In this document: positions 9,801-20,408 of the stretch, one piece after another
Position numbering within the stretch: the stretch's first letter is position 1
How the letters are laid out: every line of letters starts with the position of its first letter
Source: Psococerastis gibbosa
Lineage: Eukaryota; Arthropoda; Insecta; Psocodea; Psocidae
Assembly (NCBI GenBank): GCA_963971405.1
Contig: OZ020490.1
Location: forward strand, 33,319,464-33,383,463
Length of the DNA stretch: 64,000 nt
Direction: 5' to 3'
Made by a program: the position numbers and the translations under genes
Notes under the pieces: model-generated
The model's input: only the letters and a program-made list of their open reading frames with translations
Databases searched by the model: none
What the model was told of the DNA's origin: nothing

Positions 9801-12800
9801 CACTTGGCTGTGCGTGGTGCTGGCCTTACAAGGTCTCCCCATTGCCTCGTGTTGTAGGTGTGGGTGTCCCCGTTTTGTTTAAATGTCCTCCACACCTCAG
9901 GTTTTAAGATATGTAAGATGCATCTAAATATGTACAGACTGTCATGATTCTTAATGATTTGAAGTGAGAGCGACAATTACTGTCAGGAGGTCCCAGTTTT
10001 AGCATGTAGCGGACTCCCCTCTTTTGGAGCCTGAGTACAGGGTCCATGTTCCTACGGAGGTCCCTCCCCTGGCCAATATGCCTGGCTATCTAGGGCTAGC
10101 AGATCATTTCTGGTCACTTCCGAAAGTTTTGTGAAGTTGACGCGTGTCTAGGGCGAAAACCGGGCAGTTTTGTGCGGTCGGCTGCAGTTGGCGAAATCGT
10201 CGAGAAAACGACAAGGAATATTCTGGTGGCCCTAAGGCTACAATAGAAATAACGCCGTTAAATCGCAACAGCAAAGTCGTTCATATGTCCCTGGCCATAA
10301 TGTCCTTTATTTATTGTGTTCGTTTGGGTGAGTAGTCCAAGCCTACAGAGTGTAATAAACGTATATTTTACTTACCAAGGCCCGCACAAGAAGAAAACAG
10401 ATAGACAGCAAGCTGACGGTAAGTGGACGGTGGTGCACAGCTATAGCTAAAAGAGTTTTTGCTTTCCAATTTATACGTAGTATAAGGAAAGCTTTGTGAT
10501 GGTCGAAATTTTCGATTCCGAGATTTCAACGGATTCACACGTTTTGAGGTCCCAGGAATCCAAAAAAGTGTTTTTTACGAAATGTCTGCCTGTCGCTCTG
10601 TCTGTCTGTATGTCTGTATGTCTGTTCTTCAGTTTCCGGGTAAACTCCTCGGTTGATTTTAATGAAATTTGGCATGTAGATTCACAAAAATCATACCTCG
10701 GGACTATTTTTTTTCATTTTGGGCTTACTCAATTTTTGGGGGTTTTATTATCAAAAAAACTCCAAAAAAAACGTCTAAAAAACGGCTCCATCGATTTCTT
10801 TTAAATTCATATACATTAATGTTGACAAAATGCGTGGGGTCGCTTGCCCTTTGATAGTTTGCTTCTGGGGGTGAAAAAATTTTTAATGAAAAATGACTAA
10901 AAAATAATTTTTCTGCGAAACCTTTCAATCGATGATTTCTACCTTCAGGCATGTTTTAGGTGTTAAATTGAGTAACGAAACCGGACAGGTTGCGTTCCCA
11001 AGCAATTATTTGTTTTTGTGCAAATATTTTTATTTTTTTTTGAAAAAATCAAGCTCAAATGCATTGCGTGCCCTGCCATTATTGCTGTGTGGTAATGTGT
11101 TGGTCTGACCTATCTAGAATTTATCTCACCTCCAGTGACGTAAAGTGGACATTTTCTCATTTTTCTAATTTTGATAAAGTGGAAAGCATGTTCGAGTAAA
11201 CTCGGACCGGTTCTTTTAATTAGGTCTGTGTAGTCATCAGCCAATCAATGTTCCAGTCCTGGATCCACAATGAGCCGACCAAGTATCAGATAGATCGGCA
11301 TAGAGGCGTTCGCAGAAGACCTCAAGAAAGATATGAGATGCGGAACCTACTTGGAGCTCAAGAGAACGGCCCAAGACAGGGAGGAGTGGAGAAGGAGGTG
11401 GAAAGATTTGCTGCAAACCAATCGCTAGATTGCAATTACAGAAGAGACATTTGGGCCCGAGTTCCACTTTGTCTTGTTTTTTCTCAACTCCCTTTCCGGA
11501 ATAAGAGTTAGAAAGTTAGCAAATAATAGTAGGTTTAGTTAGTAATAGGCCTATAAAGAATAGCAGTTAGTGTTGCCTGAACGCAATTACTCGTACTATG
11601 AAATTTTCCTTTGAAACAAGTGGTAAAAAATATTTTATTTTATTTCAGTCATCTTTCATACCAAGCTGTGCAAATTCATGGCCTAGTATTACTGGCATCT
11701 CAGTTGGATATTTTGAAAGAAAATTTAGTAAAACTATTGCAAACAGTGGAAGTAGACGAAGATGGAATGTCAGTTGATAAATCTAAAGTTGGTAAGTTTT
11801 GGCCGATTTTTCGATTTAACCGATCCAGCGGTGATGCTTCCTGGATTAATCCGACAAATAGGTATATTTTATATTTATACAGTGTTAGTCTTATTTATTG
11901 GGCTCCGTTCAAAACAGTAAAGGGAAAATGGGTAAATAGGCTACTCTTCAAAATGAAATGAAATGATACGAAATTATATTAGGGCATTTTAACCACATAC
12001 ATGTAATGTAATATTACAACAGACCCTTTAATGACTTCGGTGGCACGGTGGTAGCGTGTTTGTACTTGTGCGAGTCTCAACATACCTAGTGATCGAAGAC
12101 GTGTCGTAACTAGACACAAGTACCCATTGCGTTACTTAATTAGGCTAATGAAGAGGTAAATCCCATACATTTTTCAAATTTAATATAGAAATAAAAGAAA
12201 TATTGACATTTTTTGTTTTATTCTTAAGCCAACCTAGTTGGGGCTATAAAGCTCTCTCTTTCACTCAACTAGGAAAGCCAGGGGTCGCCTGCTTTACATG
12301 AAGCATGCTGGCCAGAAAATGTAGTAAGCTTAGGACTCAAACCAACAACCTATCGGGTGAAAGTTGGAGATCGTACCACTACTCTACATGTCCTCTCTAA
12401 ATTGTTTGTGACCCGCCATTGGCGTTTTAACCTATGATGCCAGGGGAAAATATGTATCCACAGTAAAAAAAAAAAAAAAAAAAAACAAGGGAACAACGGA
12501 ATGTATAAAAACTTTTTTCTTTACTCTAAGTTCACAAAAACTTATTAATAATCGGTCTTTTTCAGCTTTAGCATTGGCCCATAGGAAGCTTAATGACTGG
12601 ATCAAATGTCATCAGAGAACATTAACGTAACTATGCTATTATACAATACCATAAATATTATTATTATTAATCAACCAAATTATTTTGTGGGTTCAGGGGT
12701 TGCCAATGCCATTTGCCAACTTCCTCTTAAAATAATACAAAAGTAAATTATATAATAGTGCTTGAAATTCTTCTATTGAACTACTAGTCTATTTAAACTT

Positions 12801-15731
12801 ATTTAAAATTTATATTTAAAAACAGATATGATAAACAGACACATATACAGTATATATGCATTACAACTTAGGTATATTATAACTAGGTACCTATATTTGG
12901 TAGTCTATTACAAAGGACTAAAAAAAAAATTGGTTGTCTGCCAATTCGGTTTACTGACGATAGTTAAACGTGACAACGTCATAGCAAAGCATTGATGCAT
13001 GACTGCATACTCTTATGAATAATTAAATTGAATCATTTTTATTGAATTAAAAACTGAGCTTGGGCTGCCCCCTTGCTTGATCACCACATATATAGCATGT
13101 CCTGAAAGAGGAGGAATTGACATAGACATGGGTATAATTTAAATTGAGATAAGCCTTCTACATCTGCCCCAAAAATTGCTTTAAACCCGCTCATGCACTT
13201 CAAATGGGATTGCAGGAAATGAATTTCTTCGCGTCATTTTTTACAAATTTTGTGTTCCGCTCGTTTTTAAGGGGCGAAGGGGTAATTTTGAAACTATGTA
13301 TTTATACTTGTTTGAAACCTTAATTCATACTGCTTCTAATGAGATATTAACAACTCATGTCGGTTAAATTTTGCAGGCTGAGAATTTTTTTAAGTCTATG
13401 CATGTAATGGTAGTAGTACCCTTTCAACCTGTTTTCCGCCAAAATACGGATTGCTTACCAACTCACCTGAGCCCGAACGAAGAGATCGACAGTAAAACTC
13501 AATATATGTCGGGAAAGAGTACGAAAGTTGGAAAAGAACTGAAGTAGTTAGAAGTTTTCAAAATGATATTACGACCTTCAGAAACGCGGCCGAAAAAGGC
13601 GAATTTGGGCGCACCTTCTCACAATCCCCCAAGTCGAACCCCTTGCTCTATGACATCACATACAGCATGGCCTGAAAGAGGAAGAATGGGCAAAGACACT
13701 GATATAATTTAAATTGTGGTAGGCCCAATGGTCTGCCTTGATAGTCTGCGTTGAACCCGGCGTAGCGGAAAAATGGGCCAATGAGCATGGGACAATGAGT
13801 GTAACACTTTTTCGTGCATGCACCCAGTGTTCCAGCCAGCGCTCATTGATTTATATTAATATCGGAATATCCTCATTCCTCCCCCCTATTTATTAGACGT
13901 TTTCACGTGAAAACTGTACTCTAGTAGTGTGGAGACTATGAAACCAATGCTGTGGTGTCACATTTATAGGTGGGCAAAGGAAATGAGCGATCTCTACTCA
14001 TTGGAAATTACAAGTAAATATTACTTGGTGGGTGTCTTCACGGCTCTATTGGCGTTTTATTGTATACTGGTATGTTTTTTTTCAGCAATGAATGAATCAT
14101 TAAATGAATGAAGTGTTTACAATTTGTATACAAAACAATATGGGTCAAACCCACGAGAAGGGCACTTTTAGTGTCCGGGTGACTATTTTTGCCAAAAAGC
14201 TGTTTTCCGTGTTTTTTACTATTGTAATGCGAGGATAAGCATTTAACGATCTGCGTTGGCTAAAATCATGAAGAAGAAATAATTTTAAGCAAAGTTGTGT
14301 ATTATTAAACGGTCAAAATGAAACGTCTATCCCGTGTCCGCTCTCCATCTGAGAAATGTTTCGTCTCAATATTTTCTAAACTACCATAACGGTATTCATG
14401 CATCTAATTTATTGTTCTCATAGAAACATTTGTCCCGTGAAACGACGGTCCCTTTCTATACGGAATTTTGCATGTATTTCTAAAAACTTTGCACATTTTG
14501 GAGAAAAGCTCAAAGACAGACTGCACGCCCATAATTGAAGTGTGTTGAAGGAGAAAAAACATAATTTTTTGTATATGTAAACTTTTAATTTGAAGATAAA
14601 AAAAAGTTGAAAAGTGCCCGACTCGTGGGTTTGACCCATATATAAAGAAAAATAAATAATGAAAAGAACAGTTTTACTGTTTAAGCAGTTATTTTCAATT
14701 GGAGCAATGTGTCTGTCACAGGGCATTGCAATGTCTTATATTTTCTGTTCTTAGGGAGTTGGAACTTTGTCGGAAGTAATGACACTAGTTTTATTTACAA
14801 GTGGATTTCTAGTCATTTTATTTCATACAACAAGACTAGTGGAGGACATTTCTTATAAGGTAAGTACTTAGGCCTATCAGCAGGCGGTTATAATACCGGT
14901 ATTTATTTATTCCCCTGGTATTAAAAATGTAAACAAGATAATTTTGTAATGGAAAGTGCTATTCAAAATTTGTTTGTTTACAGTTATAATCCTAGGGTAT
15001 GTATTTAACGCCGGTATTATAATCGCCTCGATCAGGCTGCAGGTTTGACCACGATGTCAAAAGAGTTAGGGAGACCTGCCATGTTGTAAAAGGCATTTTT
15101 TTTAATTCTGTAGATGATTAAGTATTGTATTGTAGGATTATTGTGCCTACTGCTTTACTTTTTCTCAATTATTTCGGTACGACTAATCAGCAAGCTTTGG
15201 CCTCAACACTTGCAGGCATCAATTATAATATTGCCTTGCTCAAGTGTCAAGTGCTGATGATTTGAAGATTTTTTTTTTCAGTTTGACGCAAGACTTAAAA
15301 ATGACACCCCCATCTGAACAAGGCTAGACCTGTTTAGTGTTATTACAATATTGTAAGTCTCCAACCAGCCTAACAACAAGAGTAGTCTATACTTACAACA
15401 GAATTAATATCGTGTGTGTATAATTTGCAGAGTGAAAGATTGTTTGAAGAATCCAGCGATGCTCAGTGGTACGCCCTGGACAAAAGGTCAAGAGACAATT
15501 TACGAATTGTCATTCGTCACTGCAAGAACCGGCCAATCAAATTTCGAGCTTTAGGGCTACTATCAGACGACTCGGAATGTTTTTCAGCGGTAGGTATATT
15601 AGAATAACTAGCCTAATTAGGGAAAGATTTGGCATCCAAATGAGGTAATAAAATTGTGTTATTTATCATTTCAGGCATTGAAAGCTGCCTACCAGTTTGT
15701 TATGTTCCTACTACAAGCTCAACAGAAATAA
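6060..15731 (+). CDS. Odorant receptor 1 of the array (insect OR, 7tm_6), nine exons, 408 aa
   Basis: Ligand-binding subunit of an insect odour-gated cation channel; family members sit in the dendritic membrane of olfactory neurons with the co-receptor Orco. Exons: 6060-6089, 7700-8056, 8916-9130, 11649-11791, 12566-12626, 13970-14069, 14755-14859, 15431-15589, 15675-15731. Every intron is GT-AG, with phases 0,0,2,1,2,0,0,0. Membrane segments lie near residues 44-70, 79-100, 140-163, 183-221, 282-303, 308-326 and 385-406. OR hallmarks: the NWIPH loop after TM3, the KCHQRTL-to-WAKEMSDLYS block before TM5, the RPIKFRALG block, and the C-terminal AYQFVMFLL, in place of the usual SYSFFTLL-type ending. 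The start exon encodes only ten residues (MSNIGKKKIT). It was chosen because OR4 has the same context. Introns 1-5 are filled with transposons. Donors gttcgt (exon 2) and gtaact (exon 5) are weak. Length fits the ~400 aa family norm. Ligand unknown. Confidence 0.9.
6300..6530 (-). mobile_element. SINE B, reverse copy
   Basis: On the minus strand it reads head, body (CTAACTCCGCTAGGTTGGCT) and an A/T-rich (TTTA)-type tail at 6300-6330. It lies in OR1 intron 1. Confidence 0.65.
6707..7540 (+). mobile_element. A element (Helentron/DINE-1-like), nearly complete, inserted in repeat H
   Basis: Starts with CTTTCCAATTTAAACG and a hairpin closing on GGAAAGC, has a (TCTG)n microsatellite core at about 6838-6873, and ends with an inverted ATAAATTGGAAAGC, a CGAGaaaACTCG-type hairpin and GGACCGGTTCTT. 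Repeat H is split by it between CATTATT and TGTATT, with no target duplication. These traits fit Helentron-associated non-autonomous elements. Confidence 0.65.
8100..8270 (-). mobile_element. SINE G, reverse copy
   Basis: Related to 59290-59475: read on the minus strand, GGCTTCGATGGCGAGGAGGT.. followed by a short gap, GAGTCCCTACACGTCC and GACGTGTCGTTACTC. Diverged. Lies in OR1 intron 2. Confidence 0.4.
8328..8500. mobile_element. E-type palindromic element with G/C-tract ends
   Basis: Left end CAAGGCCGTATCCAGG then a G run; right end a C run then CTGGGCACGGCCATGC. Internal AACATAATTTATTAATGAAT. Relatives at 28843-29021 and 39985-40161. Non-coding, probably a MITE. Confidence 0.55.
9478..10060 (-). 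mobile_element. LINE J, C-terminal fragment and 3' UTR
   Basis: The minus strand encodes MDPVLRLQKRGVRYMLKLG and, in a shifted frame after a lesion, FKQNGDTHTYNTRQWGDLVR. This is the region after the reverse transcriptase thumb of Jockey/CR1-like LINEs. The 3' UTR ends in TTATTTATTTATT. Related copies at 24605-24950 and 33290-34025. Confidence 0.65.
10270..10327 (+). pseudogene. Relic duplicate of the 3' end of OR1 exon 3
   Basis: About 35 bases ending at 10327, plus about 20 bases past the donor, match the end of OR1 exon 3 (9099-9130 and on into the intron). Shared features are the CATAATGT start, the TTTATTTATTGTG core, the TTTGG|GTGAGTA junction and an AAGC.TACAG stretch just inside the intron. 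Read in the same frame it gives MSFIYCVRLG where the true exon gives HNVIYLLCTFG. The upstream part of the exon is not recognisable. It sits in intron 3 of OR1, so it looks like a decayed tandem exon duplication or gene-conversion scar. Confidence 0.55.
10461..11215 (+). mobile_element. A element with internal deletion
   Basis: GCTTTCCAATTTATACG start, microsatellite at 10585-10625, and CGAGTAAACTCGGACCGG end. The C-tract and the CATAGGAAAATTATTTACC part are deleted near 11150. Confidence 0.6.
11300..11430 (+). mobile_element. LINE C-terminal remnant
   Basis: A short open frame FAEDLKKDMRCGTYLELKRT continues into AQDREEWRRRWKDLLQTNR and a stop. A related end (ERIKRKAQDRESWR) lies at 52612-52690. 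The AQDR-x-WR ending is typical of RTE-like LINE polyproteins. Confidence 0.45.
12035..12180 (+). mobile_element. SINE G, forward copy
   Basis: ACTTCGGTGGCACGGTGGTAG head, TTTGTACTTGTGCGAGTCTC, and CGTGTCGTAACTAGACACAA; ends in TTTTCAAATTT. Same family as 46085-46295 and 59290-59475. Confidence 0.5.
12215..12400 (-). mobile_element. SINE B, reverse copy
   Basis: Minus strand: tRNA-Glu-like head at 12400-12335, body, and CCAACTAGGTTGGCTTAAGA near the tail. Lies in OR1 intron 4. Confidence 0.6.
14139..14640. mobile_element. MITE with 31-bp terminal repeats and TA target (mariner-like)
   Basis: The first 19 bases TATGGGTCAAACCCACGAG are repeated exactly in inverse at the right end. Similarity continues through GGGCACTTTT. 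If TA is the target duplication, the element proper is 14141-14638. Lies in OR1 between exons 13970-14069 and 14755-14859. Confidence 0.7.
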
Positions 15732-15844
15732 CAAGTGAATTATTCGAATTCTGAGCACACCTATTACAAAAAAATGCGGGGTGGGACAAATTTGGCATTG
15801 TATTGCCATATTATATAACCACTGTCAGTGATATAAACATTTAA

Positions 15845-15850
15845 ATTAAA
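15845..15850 (+). terminator. Candidate polyadenylation signal of OR1
   Basis: An ATTAAA hexamer lies about 115 bp after the OR1 stop codon in an AT-rich 3' region. This is the common variant of AATAAA. No closer canonical signal is seen. Confidence 0.4.
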
Positions 15851-16837
15851 GAATTAATATAACTTTAATTGCACTTTCTTATCTGTCTGTTTCATACAGA
15901 TTTTGCTTAGGCCGGTATTCCACTATATAATTTTTTCAAAAATCTGATCAAATTTTTGAGTTCTACTTTATGACATTATGGGGACTACGTGGTCCCACAT
16001 ATATAATAACCAGTCTGCTTCCAGCTTCACCTTTTTCCCGGTAGATGGCGCTGTTCACACGTTCACAATTCAATATTCCTAAATATTTTTACATATTTAT
16101 TTCCTTTATTCAATAATATCTTTTAGCTGCCCTCGGTGTCTCAGCAGCTCCTTTAGCTGGGGACACAGAGTTGGTTTGTCAACATGGAAGCAGGCTGGGT
16201 CAAATCCATTATCAATTGTAAGCATGTATCGTTCTTTTCACACACCTGATGTTGTAATCATTGTTTCTTAACTCACTCTTAACTTACTCAAGTGGAATCG
16301 CAAATGCGTCAATAAATTCATTTTTATTACCAGCATTCAACCGTCCATTCAATTTCATCGTCCAGCATCTCATTACAACATCTTACTATTTAATGGCTGG
16401 CCACTAAAAGTGAATATTTATCATAGAGTAAAAACTTTACGCCCATGCGTCTTTGTGGTCAAAAAATAGGTTATGACTTATGACAAGAGTAGCAAATAAA
16501 ACTAATATGGCGCCATCTTAAAGAAAGTCTGCTACAATCGCTTAATTTCTCTAATAGGGGGGTTTTGCAACTCAATAACTTGCATGCTTTAGTTGTTTTA
16601 GAATTTAGAATATTTAGTGGAGTGCAATTAGACAAAAACCTCGGAATCCAGGGACAGTCCATGAATATTTATAAACATTTGGAAAATGTGTTATTAGTAG
16701 TATCTTTTAGTTGACATTTAAAGAATATTTTCATAAATACAAGTTGCAATTACGACATAATTGTTATGTTGCAACAAAGACAAATAATTTTGAATTTGGC
16801 GCGGACCGCTAATTCGCTAATTTTAACTAGTTATAAT
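15851..16837. other. Intergenic DNA without identified features
   Basis: Between the OR1 3' end and an A element. AT-rich and unannotated. The only hint is GGCCGGTATTCCACT at 15911, which resembles the ends of the palindromic elements at 21591 and 61749. No gene seen. Confidence 0.5.
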
Positions 16838-17498
16838 TTTCCTATAGTTAAATTTCGGACATCTCCGGGGGGGGGGGGGTCATCCCCCTGACGTCACTAG
16901 AGGTGACGTAAATTTTAGATAGGTTAGACCAACACATTACCACACAGCAATAATGGCAGGGCACGCAATGCATTTGAGCGTGAATTTTCATTTTTTCAAA
17001 AACATTTTTTTTGCACAAACCAAATAGTTTTTTGGGAAAGCAACCTCTCCGGTTTCATTACTCAATGTAACACCTAAAACATGCCTGAAGGTAAAAATCA
17101 TCGATAGAAAGGTTTCGCAGAAAAATTATTTTTTAGCCATTTTTCATTAAAATTGAGTTATTTTTATTTTTTACCCCCAGAAGAAAACTATCAAGGGGCA
17201 TGCGACAACCCGCATTTTGTTAACATTGGTAACGACTACAATCTATGTGAATTTAAACGAAATCAATGGAGCCGTTTTTGAGAAATAATTTTTTTAGACG
17301 TTTTTTTGGAGTTTTGGAGAACAGACAGACAGACAGACATACATACATACATACAGACATACAGACAGACAGAGTGACAGACAGACATTTCGTAAAAACC
17401 ACTTTTTTGGGTTCCTGGGACCTCAAAACGAAATCTCGGAATCGGAAATTTCGACCATGACAAAGCTTTCCTTATACTACGTATAAATTGGAAAGCAA
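16838..17498 (-). mobile_element. A element, 3' truncated
   Basis: Minus strand: starts TTGCTTTCCAATTTATACG at 17498, has a degenerate (TCTG/TATG)n core at 17319-17390, and reaches the C-tract near 16868, but lacks the terminal hairpin. Confidence 0.6.
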
Positions 17499-18360
17499 TT
17501 AAACATTGGCGGCGTCGGGAGATGATAAATGGGCCCAATAGTAATTAATTTCATGAGAAGGAACGAATTATTTCATAATTTTAATCATAGAACTTCTTGT
17601 AGATTTAAAATTAAAAGAAAGACGGGGGCAAACGTACAAAATTGGAAAAAATTGTAAACAAAAACCGTCAATTTATTGAAGACAAGTGGAATGTGGTGTA
17701 AAAATATAAATGCATCATTGATGATATTTCCTTCAATGACATTATAAATATTGAAGAAAAACCGACTAAGTAAATGTTCATAGTCGTCATTGTGGTTCGA
17801 AATTTAAAACACCGGAGTACTGGTTGTTGATGTATCGGCCGGGAAAAGAATGAAGTAGGCCCTAGATAGAGAGCGTAATTTTGGAAGTAATTTTTATGTT
17901 TAATTACACACATAGAGTAGCATAGCGTAAAAGCGGGCGCTAGTGGGAAATGTGTTCTGCAATATAATATAATTTACCTGTACAATGTAAGACGAACCGT
18001 GAAATCATAGAATCTCCTGATCGGTCAGAGCTGAAAGGGATTTTTTAAGAAGAAATCCATTGCAAAAATAAAAATAAAATATTGTTTGGAGCTCTATTAG
18101 TTCATTTTTTATTACACTTTCGTGACAGTTTGCTCCATACACTTTTTTCTTACACTCTACAATGAGTTCTAATGTTTTTATCTAAACCTTTAGCATTAGT
18201 TATCGTGTGTCTTTTGGTTCATAAGCTGCTGTGTACTGTTATATTGGAGTTATAATCTGTTTATTTTATTTTCATCGGATATTTTTTAATTTTTTTAAAT
18301 AAGATTAACTTCCGTTATACACTGTTCGTTATAAGCTGCCTACTGTAAATTCTAATTTCT
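17499..18360. other. Intergenic DNA without identified features
   Basis: AT-rich; no exon, element end or RNA gene recognised on either strand. Confidence 0.5.
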
Positions 18361-18369
18361 AAAAAATGT

Positions 18370-18440
18370 ACAAAGTGTGGAACTCGAACCAACTACCTTT
18401 CGGGTGAAAGTCGGAGTATAAGCCACTAGACTATACATAC
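18370..18440 (-). mobile_element. SINE B head fragment
   Basis: Minus strand carries the A and B boxes and the CTTTCACCCGAAAG arm only. Confidence 0.5.
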
Positions 18441-18748
18441 CCTGAAAAACATGCGTGTTAGCCTCGAAAATAAGGAAAGACCATCGAGTTTTTGGAATGT
18501 AAATATGTGATTAACTTTCAAAGAGAAAGGGAGCTAAAAACTAATATTACAGTACACCATTGACTAAACAAATAGTGCTGCAAAATTGAAATATTGTTGG
18601 ACCCTTAATTGAAGAGAAGGCGAACACTTTCATTATACCAAAACTTGCGTAAACATTTATGCAATCGATGTAACTAGCTGTGTAAGGCCCATTACACACG
18701 GACGTTTCTTGCAGTTGCGATTCGCCGACATCTTTTCTAGTGTTGGGA

Positions 18749-19092
18749 TTAAGAGCGTACTTCCCGTAGGAAATTGGCAGTCCGAAATGTATTACTTTTT
18801 ATTTTTTATTTGATTAACTCAGCAAGTTATTGAAGATTTGGCTCATTTAAGTTGTAGAAGACTACTTCGTGCATCATATAATAAGGTATTTTTAATTTTC
18901 GAAATTGTAGTTTTTTCATAAACACGCTAACAATTTATAAACAATAAAAATACCTTATTATATGATGCATGAAGTAGTCATCTACAACTTAAATGAGCCA
19001 AATCTTTAATAAATTGCTTAGAATTAATGAAATAAACAATAAAAAGTAATAAATTTCGGGCTCCCAATTTCCTACGGGCTGTACACCCTTAA
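18749..19092. mobile_element. TTAA-flanked MITE, copy 2
   Basis: A 344-bp relative of the 2293-2673 element. TTAA at both edges, terminal CCCGTAGGAAATTGG and its complement, and the same internal TTTATTTTTTATTT and ATGCATGAAGTAGTC stretches. Confidence 0.75.
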
Positions 19093-19134
19093 CTAATTCA
19101 TTTTGAAGGATTTTTATGGACCCTACTTATAGTG

Positions 19135-19350
19135 GTCCATAGGTTCCTTGTCCGATGCCAACGACCCCATGGATTTTGGGCAATATTTGTAATGTTTCCA
19201 TACTAATTTTTGGCCATTGGCAAACTGGTATACGTTCTTGATCTCAACTTACACCGGCTGAAAGCGATAATGGACAAGCTGAGACAATTAGCATTGACGC
19301 AATGAAACAGGCGATAGCATGACTTAACAAAGCACAGATACGAGTCCTGT
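19135..19350 (+). repeat. Repeat H, full copy
   Basis: GGTTCCTTGTCCGATGCCAA start, GGCCATTGGCAAACTGGTAT middle, and ACGAGTCCTGTGTAG end. Parallel copies at 39610-39830 (+), 40330-40480 (-) and, split by A elements, near 4087 and 6655. No coding potential recognised. Confidence 0.55.
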
Positions 19351-20085
19351 GTAGGGATAGGACTTGGTGAATATTCTTCTTCTTCTGCCTCTACAGCCCG
19401 TGATGAGCTTTGGCAGTCATCTCGGTTTTGTATAACGCTCCACCATCGAAGGACTCCCAAGTCGAGAAGATCAGTTTCCGGCTCATCTTTCCTGGAACTT
19501 GGAGAAAGGTGGGTGTAAACCCATAGGGTCTACTTCAGAAGATTTCTGATGATCGCTTCCTGGTGAAAATCGTGCACTTTCATGCTGTCGGCCAACTCGA
19601 AAGCGAAATCGACAAGAAATTTTCTGTTAGCTCTACGACTACAATTGAAGAGATGTCGCAAAATCGCGACTGTGGGGATCGCCAGTGTGTATCGGGCCCT
19701 TTTTTCCAATTCCTGTTTGAACCGAATCTACAATCACTGTCTCGTACAAATTTCATTAATTATTCACTGTTACTTTTATTGGCACAAGGACAACTATATG
19801 TATTTTAGACTGTATCAATATCGTCAACTACTATGGCCATTGGCAGCACCCCCAAGTTTCGACAAAAAAGCAACCCCTAAATAATTAATTAAATAATTTC
19901 CTGTGTTGTGCGCGTCTCTTTGCATACCGTGTACGGCACCCTTTTCGCTATTGTGTTTTTGGAAGTTCGTGATTACGACAGCTAGTAGTAAAAGTTAATA
20001 GTAATACGTTTTATAGTGTAGATCAGCGAGTCTAATAGGCCTATTCTTGTTATTTCTCTTTATTAGAATGAGGAACAAAAGGAAC

Positions 20086-20154
20086 TAACCTAACCTAACC
20101 TAACCTAACCTAACCTAACCTAACCTAACCTAACCTAACCTAACTCGTATCATT
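20086..20154. repeat. Interstitial telomeric repeat, (TTAGG)n on the minus strand
   Basis: Thirteen exact TAACC units plus TAAC, with no variants. TTAGG is the ancestral insect telomere motif. It lies 255 bp before the OR2 start codon, far from any visible chromosome end. Confidence 0.9.
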
Positions 20155-20408
20155 TATCAAAATGTTAAGAAAAATTTCTTCTGATTGCCCTGATATTTTA
20201 GCTAACTCTAGCCTATACAATTGCTGATAGCTCGTGAGATATTTGATTTTACACTTACGACAAATTTATTCCCCCTCTAACTGTCTCAAGACTACGAGAC
20301 GATACACACATACAAGTAAACATAAGTGAAATTTATTTCAGCTTTCAAAATTTTCAGAGACGTTGCAAGTCTGTTGAAATTATAATTGCGTTTCTAGGCT
20401 ACATCAAA

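Noticed and set aside
6060-15731. Gustatory receptor assignment
   Set aside because: The C-terminal exons have the OR-type PWY-like, RPIKFRALG and AYQF blocks rather than the TYhhhhhQF end of gustatory receptors, and the linker before TM5 (KCHQRTL..LYS) is OR-like.
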